Positions 22,327 to 34,733 of a stretch of 64,000 bases of DNA are shown in pieces (the first letter of the stretch is position 1; each line of letters starts with the position of its first letter). The stretch covers positions 12,420,499-12,484,498 of the forward strand of contig CM026551.1 in assembly GCA_015143295.1 (NCBI GenBank), read 5' to 3'. The notes under the pieces are model-generated. The model did no database searches, was not told the DNA's origin, and was given only the letters and a program-made list of their open reading frames with translations. Origin of the DNA: Tetracentron sinense (Eukaryota; Streptophyta; Magnoliopsida; Trochodendrales; Trochodendraceae). A program made the position numbers and the translations under genes.

Positions 22327-23498
22327 GTATGTGATCTCTTGGCCTGTATAGTTACTGTGTTAATCCGTCATGTTTTCTTCAAATTCTATACCCATTATGA
22401 TGCTTATCACTTATTAGTTGTTGAAAATAATAAAAGTAATTTCTCTATATTTTTTTTGATTTCTAGATGATTTTTGAACAATATACATGGATAAAATATG
22501 AAAGAATCTTTGAAAATTCAGATTTTATATAATTTTTTATGAGTCTTGAGAAGCAGGGTCTGCTTTTTAGCTGACCTAGGTGTCCCTGTGTTTAACCATG
22601 GTTATGCTTCACTACATTAAAAAAATTAGTAATTTTGTTTTTTTCTAAAAACCCTAGGAGATTAAACACAATTGATGGATGGTAAAAAAGAGGGGCTTGG
22701 ACCAATGAGTTCACCGGGGGGGGGGGTCTATTTTTCATTTCCCATTTTTTATTAAACATTTTTTTGGGGGTAAGGGGGGCCGCATGTGTGATGTGTCTTG
22801 CACGTGCAACATCTAACTAGCCTTATCTATTATCTATTACTTTAAAATAAAAGAGAATATAACAGGGGCGGTTAGTGAAATGTGTTCTTAGATTATTTTC
22901 ACTAATTTCTCCATGTCCCATATCTATTACCTAATAAGTCCCACTGTCCAAAGCCCCCACTGATTTCTTCTGCAAAGTCATTATGTGATGATGCAATGAA
23001 ACTTCATCATCGCTGATTCTTTTGTCAAAGAATCATCGTTGGCGCTTTCGTCGAAAAATCATCGTCGGCGCTTTCATCGGAAAATCATTGTTGGCGGCTT
23101 GGCGCTTTCATTTGAGAATATTAAAATGCTGAAATTTACCGCCAACAAAGATCACGAGAAGCAAGACCAGAGTTAATGTTTTGGAAGTTTTTTTAATTGA
23201 ATTTAATATTATCTCTGTAGAACACGAAAATGGTCTCTCACAGATAAGAACTAGATTTCTTTATGCTTCTTTTCTTCTTATTTATGGCTGCATTTCTTTA
23301 TGCTTCATTTCTTCTTATTTATGGAGGACTAATGGAGTTTTGTATTTCTCTTCTCAGCCCTGTTTAGATAGCAGAGAAGGGTATATGATTTTATGAATTT
23401 TCTTTCTCTACAACATTTATATCTTGTGGGTGAAGGGAGGAAGAAAAAGCTTGTGCTTTAATGGAGAAATAGAGTAGTTCAAGAGTTGGTGCTTTAGA
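22327..23498. other. Spacer downstream of copy B
   Basis: Collinear with 5845-7027. Holds the minisatellite-related inverted unit (about 22575-22690, partly deleted), a poly-G run near 22720 and the TCATCGTCGGCG motif repeats near 23030-23110. No gene recognised. Confidence 0.6.
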
Positions 23499-23503
23499 GA
23501 TCT

Positions 23504-26500
23504 TATAGGGACCCGACTTCTGATTACCAAGAGAATGTGTTATTAGTACCTAAAGGTGGTAAATATATGAGTTAATATTATAGCTCATATAGACATGAAA
23601 GGGGTGATCCTAAGAGACCCTAAGAATTTAGACTTCAGATCATAATATCCATCAATCGGGGCAGAATTTCTAAAGTCTGACATTAACAGAAATGACCTGT
23701 CTAATATAGAGAAGGGTTTGGAGAGATAAAAAAAATATATATTATTTTTTTAATTACTAATTATGATTAGTGAGTAATTAATTGATTAATCAGTGATTAG
23801 GATGTTAGTGATACTTTATTTTGAGATTAAGGGCTTAAGTCTCTAAATGTTAAGAGGGGGGGGGGGGGTTAAATTATAATTAAGGTAAGTTAAAGAAGTA
23901 TAATAAGGTTACTTTTTATTCTTAATTACAAGTAGTAAGTAACTAATTAACTAATTTGTGTTTAAAGAGGCTAATAATAACTAATTGGGATTTAAGGACT
24001 TAAGTGTAATATAGTATTAAGTAGAAGGGTTATATTATAAATAAGATATGTGTAAAGGCATGTGTTGGGTGGAGGTGAAACCACCCAACTGACTCAGCTT
24101 TAAAGTAAATCTGCTGTACATGTTTTGGAGAAGAGAAACATTAGTTCCTGTTGTACAGTAATAGTAACATTGAACAGTAACAAGCTTAGAAGGTTTGTAG
24201 AGAAGAAGAGAAGAAAGGAAAAGGAAAAGAAAGGAAAGGAAAGGAAAGAGAGAAGGAAAAGGGAAGAAAACAACAACAGAGGGATCTAGAGTGTGTCATC
24301 ACCACCTCTTAAGGTACTCTCAATTTCTTATCTTCATTTTTGATAGTTGACATGATGAATGAATTGGTAGGATTTGTCACCTTAAGGGTTTTGTTTATGA
24401 GCGGGAAGTTGCAGAATTCCCTGCACAACTCTAGAGATAGATGTTTATAAAAAGCTAGACTCAAGTTGTGGATCCCATGCTGTCAGAGGTTCATATGAAC
24501 CAGACCAAGGTTTTGGCTAAAGGTTGGAATTATCGGCCCTTATTTGGTATTTAAAATGTAATTAAGAACGGAAAAGATGTGTTTTACAAATTCTACATTT
24601 CTGAATGTTGTCTGTCTTTGGGGAAGATGATTCCCTAGTTAAAACCATTGGTTTCGTGCAAATTTTGGTGAGAAATTAGGAATGTAAGTCTACTTTTAAA
24701 TGAAACAACTTTCAGGTCCAAATCTTGAATATTGAATGAGTTATGGTTGAATGTTCCAAACAGACTCATTCTGGAAAACAGTTTCCAGCACTTGTTCTCG
24801 TTGGTCAAAACTCCTAATGAGCTATGGACATCATCAATTGTGCATAAATCATATGTTGTCTACAATATACGATCAGTGGAGATTCATATCAACTTGATTT
24901 CATCCCATTCAGAGCAATAGTTTAGAAGATATGAAGTGTGATAGGGTCTGTCTGCCCAAATGATTCAAATCAATGCTCTTGAGTCAATTGTACTTTGCTC
25001 ATTATGAATCCACACGTGCATAGATTGAAACAAACAATGAATAGTTCTTAAGGGCAAATCATAAATTAAGAGCATAAACTACGTAAAGGACATTAGGGGT
25101 ATAAAAGAAATTAAATAAACAAATTGGAAAAGGAATTTCTAAAGATGGGCAATTGTATTTTTTAAAGGAAAACTGATGGAGAAACAAGAGGGTTTTGGCT
25201 AAGGCTTGGGTGGTGTTTATCGACTGAGAAGGATTTGATCTTGATAAGGTAAGTACATTCTACTAGCTTACTTTGTAGATATAATTATGAATGTGATGTT
25301 TTGAATCCATGCATGTTGTATATTGTTATGAGCATACTTTGGAGATAGAATTATGTATTCATATTCAAATTTCATGACTATTATTACTTGGTATTGAAGC
25401 ATGATGATTAAGTATGCTCTATTGTTTAGACTTCATGATTGATCATTCATGCATGTCTACTAGCTTACTTTGTAGATATAATTATGAATGCGATGTTTTG
25501 AATCCATGCATGTTGTATATTGTTATGAGCATACTTTGGAGATAGAATTATGTATTCATATTCAAATTTCATGACTATTATTACTTGGTATTGAAGCATG
25601 ATGATTAAGTTTGCTCTATTGTTTAGACTTCATGATTGATAATTCATGCATGTCATGATTTCAATTTCAGTTTTAAGAATGCATGCTTATATAAGTGTTA
25701 ACATGAATTTGAAATGAAATGAAAATAGTTTATGCAAGACAAGTCTAAGATCTTAGTTCTAGGCTTCAAGGATCATGTCTAAATCTAGTTTATTAGGCTT
25801 TCAAGGATCAAAAATAATGATAATGCCAGACACAAGGGCTGGTTCAATGGAGTTGGGGAAATTGACATTTTATATATATATATATATATATATTATACTA
25901 TGACAGTAAAGCATGGCCGTTACCAAGTCAAGGCTCTAACTCCCGGCTCACAAGCATGTATCGAAGAGAGTTCAAGCAAGAACAAGAACAAGCAAGTTCA
26001 AGCAAGTATAATACCATGATTCACAAAAGGCAAGAACAAGAACAATATTGCATGATTTTACAAATATGCACACGACAAGAACCATGAGTTATGCATCAAC
26101 AAACATGTTTTAAAATGGCATGAAAAGTCATGTTTAAGTATTAAGTTCCTGCATGCATCATGATTATATTGTTTTAATTTCCATGTACGTTATGTCATGT
26201 TTATTATCCATTGTTAGCTATTGGTTTGTACTCGCAGAGTATCCCATACTCAATCGTACATTTTACGTCGGTAGGTATTGGCTTTGATAATCGTGGTTTC
26301 AGGTCATGGATTGAGAAAGTTTATTGCGAAGAATAGCAGTGTAGGGAACCTTAGGTGGATGCTAGAGAATTGGATGTTTGGCTTTACGAATAGGCTCTTG
26401 TGATCATGGAAAACTAAACAAGTATGTTTGCATGTATTTAGCTTTAGTAGTTGTTGGAATACTTCTATCAGGTATATAAAATTTAGCTTCCACTGTAGCA

Positions 26501-26591
26501 TGCCTTGTTAATTGCAGGATGGTTTGATAGGTCAGGTCAAGTCATAATCCAAAGTACCCTAAACTCCTAGGGGGCATTTTGGGGCGAGACA
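23504..26591 (+). mobile_element. Solo LTR, copy B
   Basis: 3088 bp, ends GGGGCGAGACA; the start reads TATAGGGACC (TGT mutated to TAT). Flanked by the same GATCT at 23499-23503 and 26592-26596 as copy A, and collinear with it throughout, including the 197-bp tandem pair (25259 and 25456) and a longer TA microsatellite at about 25872-25892. It keeps a block at about 24144-24174 (TTAGTTCCTGTTGTACAGTA) that copy A has lost. Confidence 0.85.
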
Positions 26592-27489
26592 GATCTAGTT
26601 TGAAATTGCAGCATTAATAAGACCAATAAACAATCAAGATTTACACTTTTACTCAAAAGAAAATCAAGAATTACTAAACAACATAGGTCAATCAACAATC
26701 CCACAATAATGAACTTTCAAATTTGATCGGGTGATTGTAATGGCAGTGAGAACTTTCACTAGCTTAGGAATTTTGACAAATATTCATTGAGATTTTCTTG
26801 TCAATTGAGGATTTTAAAGAAATTAATTAGGCTCAACAATGGTTATGAGTTAGACTTCAGTTTCGGTATAAACTTCGGTCGCTAAGGAAGTTGACACGTT
26901 TCGAGGAAGTTTAAGGAAGTCTAAAGAAGTTATGTAAAAATTAAAGAAATCTAGGAAACTTTAAGGAAACATTGGAAATCTAAGATGAAACTTTAGAAAT
27001 TCAATACTTAAGCATAAATACACATCTAGAAATCATTATATTACTGATGCAAGCATGTAGTACTCAAATGTGAGAATTATATTAAGTGACATGCGTTGTC
27101 TGCTTGTCTGAGCTGTAATTTTTTCTTGGTATTTCTCTGGATTGTCAATTTTTTAAAACTATATTTCATCTTCTTTGTCAAGTGAAGGGGTATGTATTCT
27201 TTTTTTTATTTTTCAATGATTATCCATGTTAATTGTTTTGGAAACCTAAAAACCTTATGAATGCACATTGAAGTCGATAAATTATTGAAATTCAATTTAG
27301 TTTCTAAACCTATTTCATTCTACAATTGATGAGCTCAATGTTTTTACAATACTGAATCAATATGTGAAGAGGAGGAGATGGGTAGTCACATAATTTTGAA
27401 TTTATGAAATACTATTAGGAAATTATCTGATTTTTTAAATATTACTAAAAAGTCATTATCGGCATAATATACTAATAACAAGATTATTA

Positions 27490-27690
27490 GAATAATAAAA
27501 TTATAATTTATAGTAAGGTTAATGCTAACCACACTCAAATAATAAAATTATAATTTATAATAAGGTTAATGCTAGCACACTCTCGTTTAAAGTTAATTAT
27601 ATTTATAATAAGGTTAATGCTAGGTACACATGTCTTTCCTTATGAAGAAAGTAAGTTTAAAACGGGTGAAACTAGCATTACCCTTTTAAG
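27490..27690. repeat. AT-rich triple repeat with inverted end
   Basis: AATAATAAAATTATAATTTA plus TA(G/A)TAAGGTTAATGCTA occurs twice and a third, shorter version follows. An inverted counterpart, CTAGCATTACCCTT, lies near 27672-27685. The copy at 61300-61490 has lost one base block. Possible MITE remnant. Confidence 0.5.
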
Positions 27691-28127
27691 TTAAAACCTG
27701 AAGTCGTTCAATATACAGATATTTTCTATACACTTCGGTTAACTTCCACTGAAGTTCTACATTTTCTCAACAATTTTTTTCTATTTCGGTCGAAGTTTAA
27801 CAGGAAGTCCAATATTTTTAAAATACTAGTGCATTTCACTTCGGACACCACGGAAGTCGACTCAATTCGGTCAACTTCGGCGGAATTGAGTCAATTTTTG
27901 ATACCATGCATGTGAGGTGGGGTTTCAAATAGTATTGGGTTAAATAACAACCAGCAGCAAGAACTAATGGATTTATGAAATTATGGTTAGGGTATAGGAA
28001 TATGGTTGTTTTTAGGGTTTGGAATGGTATTAGGGTTGATGGTATTGGTATTTTAGCGTTTACACGTGAATTAGGGTTTGAGTAAGAGGGGAATAGGATT
28101 AGGTACAGGTTAGGGAAAGATTAAAAT

Positions 28128-28345
28128 TGCTGGGACAGGTTTGGGACAAAGGAATAGTGCTGGGACAGTGTTGGAATGTGGCTGGAGGCAGTGACAGTGT
28201 AGGGGAGGAGCTGTTGGGGGACTGTAGATGCTGGGACAAGCTTTTGGGATAAAAGGAATAGCGCTGGGACAGTGTTGGAATGTGGCTGGAGGCAGTGAAA
28301 GTGTAGGGCAGCGGCTGTTGGGGGACTGTAGATGCAGGGACAGGT
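28128..28345. repeat. 101-104 bp tandem repeat, two units plus part
   Basis: TGCTGGGACA or TGCAGGGACA starts units at 28128, 28229 and 28333. The G-rich plus strand leaves all three minus-strand frames open, but they encode shifted low-complexity Pro/Ser/His stretches and are not supported as genes. Same array at 61936-62150. Confidence 0.8.
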
Positions 28346-28802
28346 TGTTGGGATTGGTGCGGCAGCCTTGGACAGCAAGGTAAGGTTTGGTTTTGCAATA
28401 CAAAGGGCTGGTGGCTGTTGGGGGATTGTAAGGAGTGGCTGTTCTTTGGGAATCACTCTAATGGCATCACACCAAATCCAATCACTGGAGAATGCTTAAA
28501 AATATTTTCTTTTCATTCATTAAATTCATCAACTTACAATTTACAGCATAAATTATGTTTAAATGATGCAGTAAAAAATTAAGAATAGTAAACTAAAGTT
28601 TGTTTTGTTTTTATCGGTAAATAGCAAATATAATAAAAAATAAACGAAACTACAACAGTTTACAGAATGCAATGCATTGCTATAGTTGGCTTTGGTATAA
28701 ATATGCTTATTATAGATTTCTTTTTTCCTCCAGGAGCACTATAACTTGTCCGAAGTTTGAGGAACTCTGTGGGGACCTATGGGAGAAATCTTTTATCCCT
28801 TT

Positions 28803-29818
28803 AAGAAAAACACGAACACCCAAAGATCTTGGGTGGAAGAAGAAACAAGGAGGGAGATGGAGACAGAACATCAATAGGACTGTTGAAACCCAAAATTGTA
28901 GTGGGCATGCAATTCATAAGATAAAAAGCAGTCTGAAGGGCATCAGACAAAAAACGTTTAGGAACGTTCATGCTAAACGAATAAGCATGAGTGATTTCCA
29001 ACAGATGACGGTTCTTCCTCTCAGCAACACCATTTTGCTGGGGAGTACCAACACAAGTTGTCTGGTGGATAATCCCGTGATCGCGGAAGTAGGAGAAGAG
29101 AGTAGTAGACAGATACTCTCCATCATTATCAGAACGAAAGGATCTTTAACTTAACATCAAACTGGGTTTCAATCATTTTATGAAAAGATTGAAAAACAGA
29201 GCAAACATCACTCTTCTGTTTCAACAAGTAAACTCACGTTACTCTAGAGAAATCATCAACAAATATAACAAAGTAACGAAATCCACGAGAGGAAGTGATA
29301 GGAGCAGAACGTCACACATCAGGATGAACAATGGAAAAAGGTGAATTACTTATATTAAAATCAACATTTTTTTTACAAATTCACAAGTTTCACATTGAAG
29401 TTCAGACACAGAAACAGAAATAAAATACTGTGGAAACAGTTTCTTTAACATAAAAATGGATGGGTGGCCCAAACGTCTATGCCACTGCAACAACTGTACA
29501 ATGTTGTGATCACGACTACTACTACTACTAGGCCCATCGCGAACTTGCTGAACAGGAGAAGCCACCGGTGAGGAACTATCCAACAAGTACAATCCCCTCT
29601 CCTCATAGCCTCTACCAATCGTTTGTCTCGTCTCCAAGTCCTGAAAGACACAGTGAGAGGGAAAAAAGATGACACTACAATTCAAGGATTTGGTTAGGTG
29701 ACTGACAGACAAAAGGTTTAATTTGGTGACTAGTTTGTATAAAATTGTGGCCAAAATTCTTGCGGATAGACTGAAGAGGGTGGTGTGGGGGCTTATCAAG
29801 GCGCTTTTGTAAAAGGGA
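28803..29818. mobile_element. Captured copia-plus-LINE segment inside an HSP70-17 exon
   Basis: About 1.01 kb nearly identical to 45249-46260: minus-strand copia integrase-region sequence (28803-29735) followed by about 80 bp of plus-strand LINE reverse transcriptase (29737-29818; YKIVAKILADRLKRVV). It replaces about 100 bp of exon and donor site that are intact in copies B and E, so it is not a clean insertion. No target duplication. The minus-strand frame at 29350-29799 contains the copia pre-integrase HRRLGHPSIF and CETC motif. Confidence 0.85.
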
Positions 29819-30809
29819 TACCTACATTCTCATACTACATTATGGGACATAAAGTACATACTTTCATTTTTCGAAGGCATCTAAAGCTCTAAGCAATAAT
29901 CATTTCACACTAGCTCTCATTCACTCAGTTCTCTGAAAGAGAATCAGAAATGGAACCAGATAGTACTTCTCCAGAATTCATGTGTTTCTTATTTAGATTT
30001 TTCAGTATTATATACTGTGATTACTGATAAAAAAAAAAAATTGAATTTTGAGATATTGTTGCAAGAATCAGTTTTCCCTTGTACCCCTTCAAGAGGCCTG
30101 GCTCCTGCTTTGGGCATTTTTGAAATGTAACAATACTTCACCACATGAGTACTTGATTTAATGCTATGCCCAATTCTCAAGGACATTCAGGGTACCAATA
30201 TGTATACTGTTGGACATACAGTTGGGTTGGCTCTTACAGGTGTCTTCATTTGTGGCTAGATAAAATATCTTTGTCGTATTTGTAACAAGAAGCGCTGCAT
30301 GTTGGTGTTTACTGATTTTAGTCATTAGGGGAATTCCTTTGATACATAATTAGTGGTCCAGAAAAGGAAAATTGAAGAATTTATTATTCGACAAGATTTC
30401 AGAACACGTAACCTACTAGAAGCAGCGTTTTAAGCTGCATTCATGAACTTCGCCCTTGAGGTCATGCACAATGTACTCCAATGAATCTCTGTCATGGTTT
30501 TATCTCAACCACTTGCTTCTTGTTGAGTGTAAAAGTGTGCATGTATGGGTTACATTAGACCAGAATTTAATTAGCTGATATAAAAGATTTCTTTAGTTTG
30601 AGTGTGATTCTAAATTTCAATAACGACATGTAGGTTTTTCAATACAATAAAATGCACATACATTATAAAGTATACACATTAAGAATGAAAAAAATAGTCT
30701 TGATCTATACACATATATCAATTAACACAGGGACTATGCACATGGATACATTGATGCGGCTTTATGTGCCCGTTGCATAGGGTTGTTCTGTATCAGCTTT
30801 ATGTTCTTG

Positions 30810-31012
30810 CTGATGCTGTGTCACCTTTACCTTCCCCACTTCATCTGTCCTCTCCTACACATATGACATTACTGCGAGCACTGGGAAATATCCAAATCTG
30901 ATTCTTAACGTATTGGTATTGGCATCCTCAGCGTCATCATTATGTCTGTGTTAATAATTTTCATGTACATCTAGTCGAGGAAAGAAGAATGCATCTCTCA
31001 AAGAAAGTGGTA
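30810..31012 (+). pseudogene. Receptor-like kinase transmembrane-segment fragment, copy D (possible)
   Basis: Same piece as at 17560-17775. The best frame gives GIGILSVIIMSVLIIFMYI, then a stop, then SRKEECISQRK. The preceding ITASTGKYPNLILN is in another frame. Confidence 0.35.
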
Positions 31013-31449
31013 CGTATTTAGATGCAATTTCAGGAATATTTTATGATGCCAAAATATTAGTATGCATTCTTTATGTTTGACCAATATATTTTGACCCTCA
31101 ATGTTATATCTTTTGTTAGATCAAGATAATTAAAAACTTTTGATCACTTCTTCCATCCATGTCATTTTTGGACGTCTCCTTGTCCTCTTTAGAGCCTTCG
31201 ACCTTTTTGTGATAAACAGTTTATCAAATTAATAATCTCTTCAAGTGTCCCTGGACAAAACGATAAATAGAGCCAGAATGCATACCAACCTTTGCTGAGG
31301 AAAGTGATGACACCTTCTTCAGATTTCAGTGGTGAAAGCTACATCACCATGAAAACCAAATTGTATTCAATATTGATGTCCTTTATTTATTATTGAATCA
31401 AAGAACCTTAGTTAATCAAAGCTTCGTTCATTGCATCAAATCTTTGAAA

Positions 31450-31735
31450 AAGAGAGAGAAAACAACATATAATTTTTAGACGGCGAGGAGTCTGCAATGC
31501 ATGTAATCACCCTTGAAAAAGGTGATAATCTTTTATTTGAGCAACTTTTGTGTTTCGGTGTTTAAAACGGCAAAAATATGTTCATCCAAGATTCGAATTC
31601 TGATTTGCCCGCTAACAACTCAGCGCAACGTTTAAATGTGGAAAGAAACACATTTTGTTAATTTAAAGTGCGAAAATATTATTTTTTAACATATTCTGTC
31701 ATGTCTGAGCCATTCATCTCATGACACCTCATTTA
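31450..31735. other. Segment private to copy D
   Basis: Between collinear flanks, about 250 bp (ACGGCGAGGAGTCTGCAATG onward) replace the corresponding stretch of copy B (about 18200-18345). Nothing recognised. Confidence 0.5.
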
Positions 31736-32507
31736 GGGTTTCTGGGATCCATTTAGTCCCACGTTGACCAAAAACGTGAAAACCCTCATCCTTCACCATT
31801 ATAAAAGGCACACCCTATTCTCAATTCAACTTGGAACCTTTGAAGCTTTGAGACCTTGATAACCTTGAAGCTTGACAACCTTGGCCACTTTCAACTTTGG
31901 AAGACTTTGCACACTTTTGTATCCACGACACTTGCGGGAAACCCTAGTTCTTGCCTGGGTATGATTCAAAATATCGGTATCAGGTGCCGTATCGGTAAGT
32001 CCAAAACAGGAGGGGTGTGGAAACCCTAGTTCTAGACTTTGCATACTTTTGTATCCACCACACTTTACAAAGATTTTGAAGTGATCTATTACCAGTTGGG
32101 GGGTATCTTCTGAGAAGTTCGCCCAGTATGTAGTGTTTGGTTTGACAGATGCTGGTGAAAAGTAAGAGATTAGCAACTTCTCGAATTATGCATAAATCTG
32201 AATTCTGCTTTAAAGCATTCAAGCAGTGATAATTTGTTCTTCTGTGCGAAACTGCAAAATCTAACTAGGTAAACTCTAATTACGAAGTTGACTTTTATGT
32301 TCTCTTTTCTAGGTATTCATCTCGAGATATCACTTCTCCCATCAAGGCAAATCTGTATTTGTCTCTCAGCAAGAGTGGAATACTTTCTTTGGATCAAGTA
32401 GATGCTGTTATAGAAGTAGCAGAATGGGTAGAAGTTCCTAAAAGAATCTGACTGTGGATAACTTAACTTTTGTTATTCCTAAAATATCAGCAGAAGCTGC
32501 CCCCCAG

Positions 32508-32752
32508 GAAACAAAGATTACTTGCCCGTTGATGATGGGATTAGTAATGCATCCAACTCCAATGTAGAAAAGCAAAGTAGCATGGATCCTGATACAAAAG
32601 AAACTGAAGAAGCGGACATTTAGCTAGCTTTCACCGAAACAAAGATTACTTGCCCGTTGATGATGGGATTAGTAATGCATCCAACTCCAATGTAGAAAAG
32701 CAAAGTAGCATGGATCCTGATACAAAAGAAACTGAAGAAGCGGACATTTAGA
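32508..32752 (+). repeat. Tandem duplication of about 125 bp within the copy D exon
   Basis: GAAACAAAGATTACTTGCCC starts near 32508 and again near 32637. Both copies run to the GAAGCGGACATTTAG stretch. Only copy D has it. The join carries about 12 bp (CTAGCTTTCACC) of sequence not found at the other end. Confidence 0.85.
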
Positions 32753-33066
32753 GTTCCACTAAAGGTGAAAGCTAGCTAAATGTTTTAAAACTTATTGTAA
32801 TATTAATCACGGTTATTCCAATTAAAAACATTAATCAGGGTAATAAAATTGCTTTAGTTAACTTAAAACAGTTTTGAATGCAAACATTTCTTATTATGTT
32901 TCATCATTACTCTATATTAACCTTTCTCGTTTGGCAATTATAGGTAGTTGAGAAAATGGATGGACTTGCATGTCTCTTTCAAAAAAATCTCTTTCTGAAG
33001 CTAAACTTAGATTAGAGGCACTGGACAAAAAGGATGTAGAGCAAAGAACTTATGAACTAATAAATA

Positions 33067-33347
33067 ACCTGGAAGGATATATATATGCTACTAGAGAAAA
33101 AGTTTGAAGTCATTTCATAAATATAAACAACTATTTAATAAATAAATAAAAGATGGTCTTTCGTGTCAACCGTTATCTTTCTTCTTGATGACCCAGTTTG
33201 ATGATTAACCTGGAAGGATACATATATGCTACTAGAGAAAAAGTTTGAAGTCATTTCATAAATATAAGTTGCTATTTAATAAATAAGAAAAAGGGTGGTC
33301 TTTCCTGTCAACCATTATCTTTCTTCTTGATGACCCAGTTTGATGAT
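33067..33347 (+). repeat. Tandem duplication of about 140 bp spanning an exon end
   Basis: AACCTGGAAGGATA(T/C)ATATA begins at about 33067 and again at 33207. Each copy runs to the CCCAGTTTGATGATT stretch. It duplicates the LEGYIY codons, the donor site and part of the intron. Private to copy D. Confidence 0.85.
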
Positions 33348-33398
33348 TGTGGATTTTATTAAGTTATGCTTCTCATTTATTTCTAGGATTGATCATAT

Positions 33399-34733
33399 TC
33401 GTCGGTTCGAATTCGGGTTCACAATTCGCAATTCACCACTCTAGAGTGAACTTGGTTCGCCAGGGGTAGGATGAGATAGTCATGGTTCAAAATATCGGTA
33501 TCGGTCGCCGTATCGGTAAATCCAAAATAGGATACGTATCAGCGTATCGGTTAGATATGGCGGAAAAAATTTAGGATAAGCTAAAAAAATCTTGGATACG
33601 CAAGGAAAACCTTGGATTCCTTGCATAAAACCTCTTTTAATGCAAATATAAGCTAAAAACAAACTAAATGAAGGCCTCCAACTATATTTATAATCATACA
33701 TATGAGAGGTAACAAATTTATAAGTTAAAAAAGGCATGTGCACTAAGAAATATGTATGAAAATACAAACCATAGTTACTTAACCAAGTGATAGAATCTCA
33801 CTTGCATTCATAAATCAAAAATATGAAAATACATACTCTTGTATTCACAAATCAAGTTACATACATGATAGAAGCTCAATACCACATTAAGCTTCGTGTT
33901 GGCTCATATTCTATCATTGTGGGATCAGGAATTGAGTAGAGTGATACATTATATAAGTGGTCCAGACATGATGACACCACTGTGTCCAAGTCATCATCGT
34001 GCGATACATGCCTAGGTACATTTGTACATATGTCTGCTGCTGTATCATGATTTGTCCATAACTGTCAGTCAAAGACTGGGACTGAGCATCATTACCAGTG
34101 GCTCCTAATAAGTAGGGTTGGGCTGGGGCATCATAACCAGTGGCTCCTGATAAATAGGGCTGGGCTGGGGCATCAGAACCAGGGGGATAACCTTATTTAC
34201 ATATTAATATCTAAAGTAAATGAAAGTAAAATCAAGTTAAAATCATTTATTTAAATAATATATTATGTAAATAAGTTGTGTGTATCGGGTTTGTATTGTG
34301 GATCCTTGTGTGTATTGGTTTTTTTTTTCCAGCGTACCAGTGTATCGGGTAGCTCCAAATAGGATACGTATCGGCCCGTATCAGTCGATACGTATCGATA
34401 TTTTAAACCATGGAGATAGTTCGTTTCCCGGTTCACTTAGTTCTTTAGTTTGGTTCACTTATATAATATCAATATATATATATAAATTGTGTAAATAAAT
34501 ATATTATAAAAAATTATTAAAAAATAGGTTATTTAAAAAAAACCATTAAAAAATAGGTTTTGTGGCTGGTTCGTGAAGCCAAAAAACAAATTCGTCGAAC
34601 TCAAAGTATAAGTTCACCGAACCCAAACAAAAAGTTCGCCGAACCAATGTTATTGGGTTTGGGTAGCGGGTTTGCTCAATTTGACGAACCCGAAGCGAAC
34701 TAGTTCGCGGTTCCCACTAGTAGGTAGCGAACT
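33399..34733. mobile_element. Outer GGTTCG-type inverted-repeat element
   Basis: In copy D this block replaces about 190 bp of the intron present in A-C. The left end has TTCGTCGGTTCGAATTCGGG; the right end has, in inverse sense, GGGTTTGCTCAATTTGACGA, CGAACTAGTTCGCGGTTCCC. Both are built of GGTTCG/CGAACC motifs. A second TIR element lies inside it. No transposase is seen, so it would be non-autonomous. Confidence 0.5.
33480..34412. mobile_element. Nested non-autonomous TIR element
   Basis: Ends are inverted repeats of about 60 bp: the left reads CATGGTTCAAAATATCGGTA then a GCCGTATCGGTAAATCCAAAATAGGAT-type stretch; the right, reverse complemented, reads CCATGGTTTAAAATATCGAT then GATACGGGCCGATACGTATCC. 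About 930 bp. The interior has two near-identical 45-bp units (GGCTGGGGCATCA, 34105-34185) and no transposase. Confidence 0.65.

Larger units (their letters stand above)
26592..28733. other. Spacer between LTR copy B and HSP70-17 copy D
   Basis: No gene recognised. From left: GAAGT-type short repeats (26870-26990), an AT-rich stretch with three imperfect TAAGGTTAATGCTAG units (27510-27625), a CTTCGGT/GAAGT-rich stretch (27735-27900), the 101-104 bp tandem repeat (28128-28345), then intron sequence leading to the exon at 28734. Collinear with 60401-62541. Confidence 0.6.

Noticed and set aside
28099-28456. Three overlapping minus-strand open frames of 97-111 codons (Pro/Ser/His-rich)
   Set aside because: All three frames are open because of base composition of a 101-104 bp tandem repeat; they encode the same repeat in shifted frames and lack any family motif. 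The same holds for 61907-62263.
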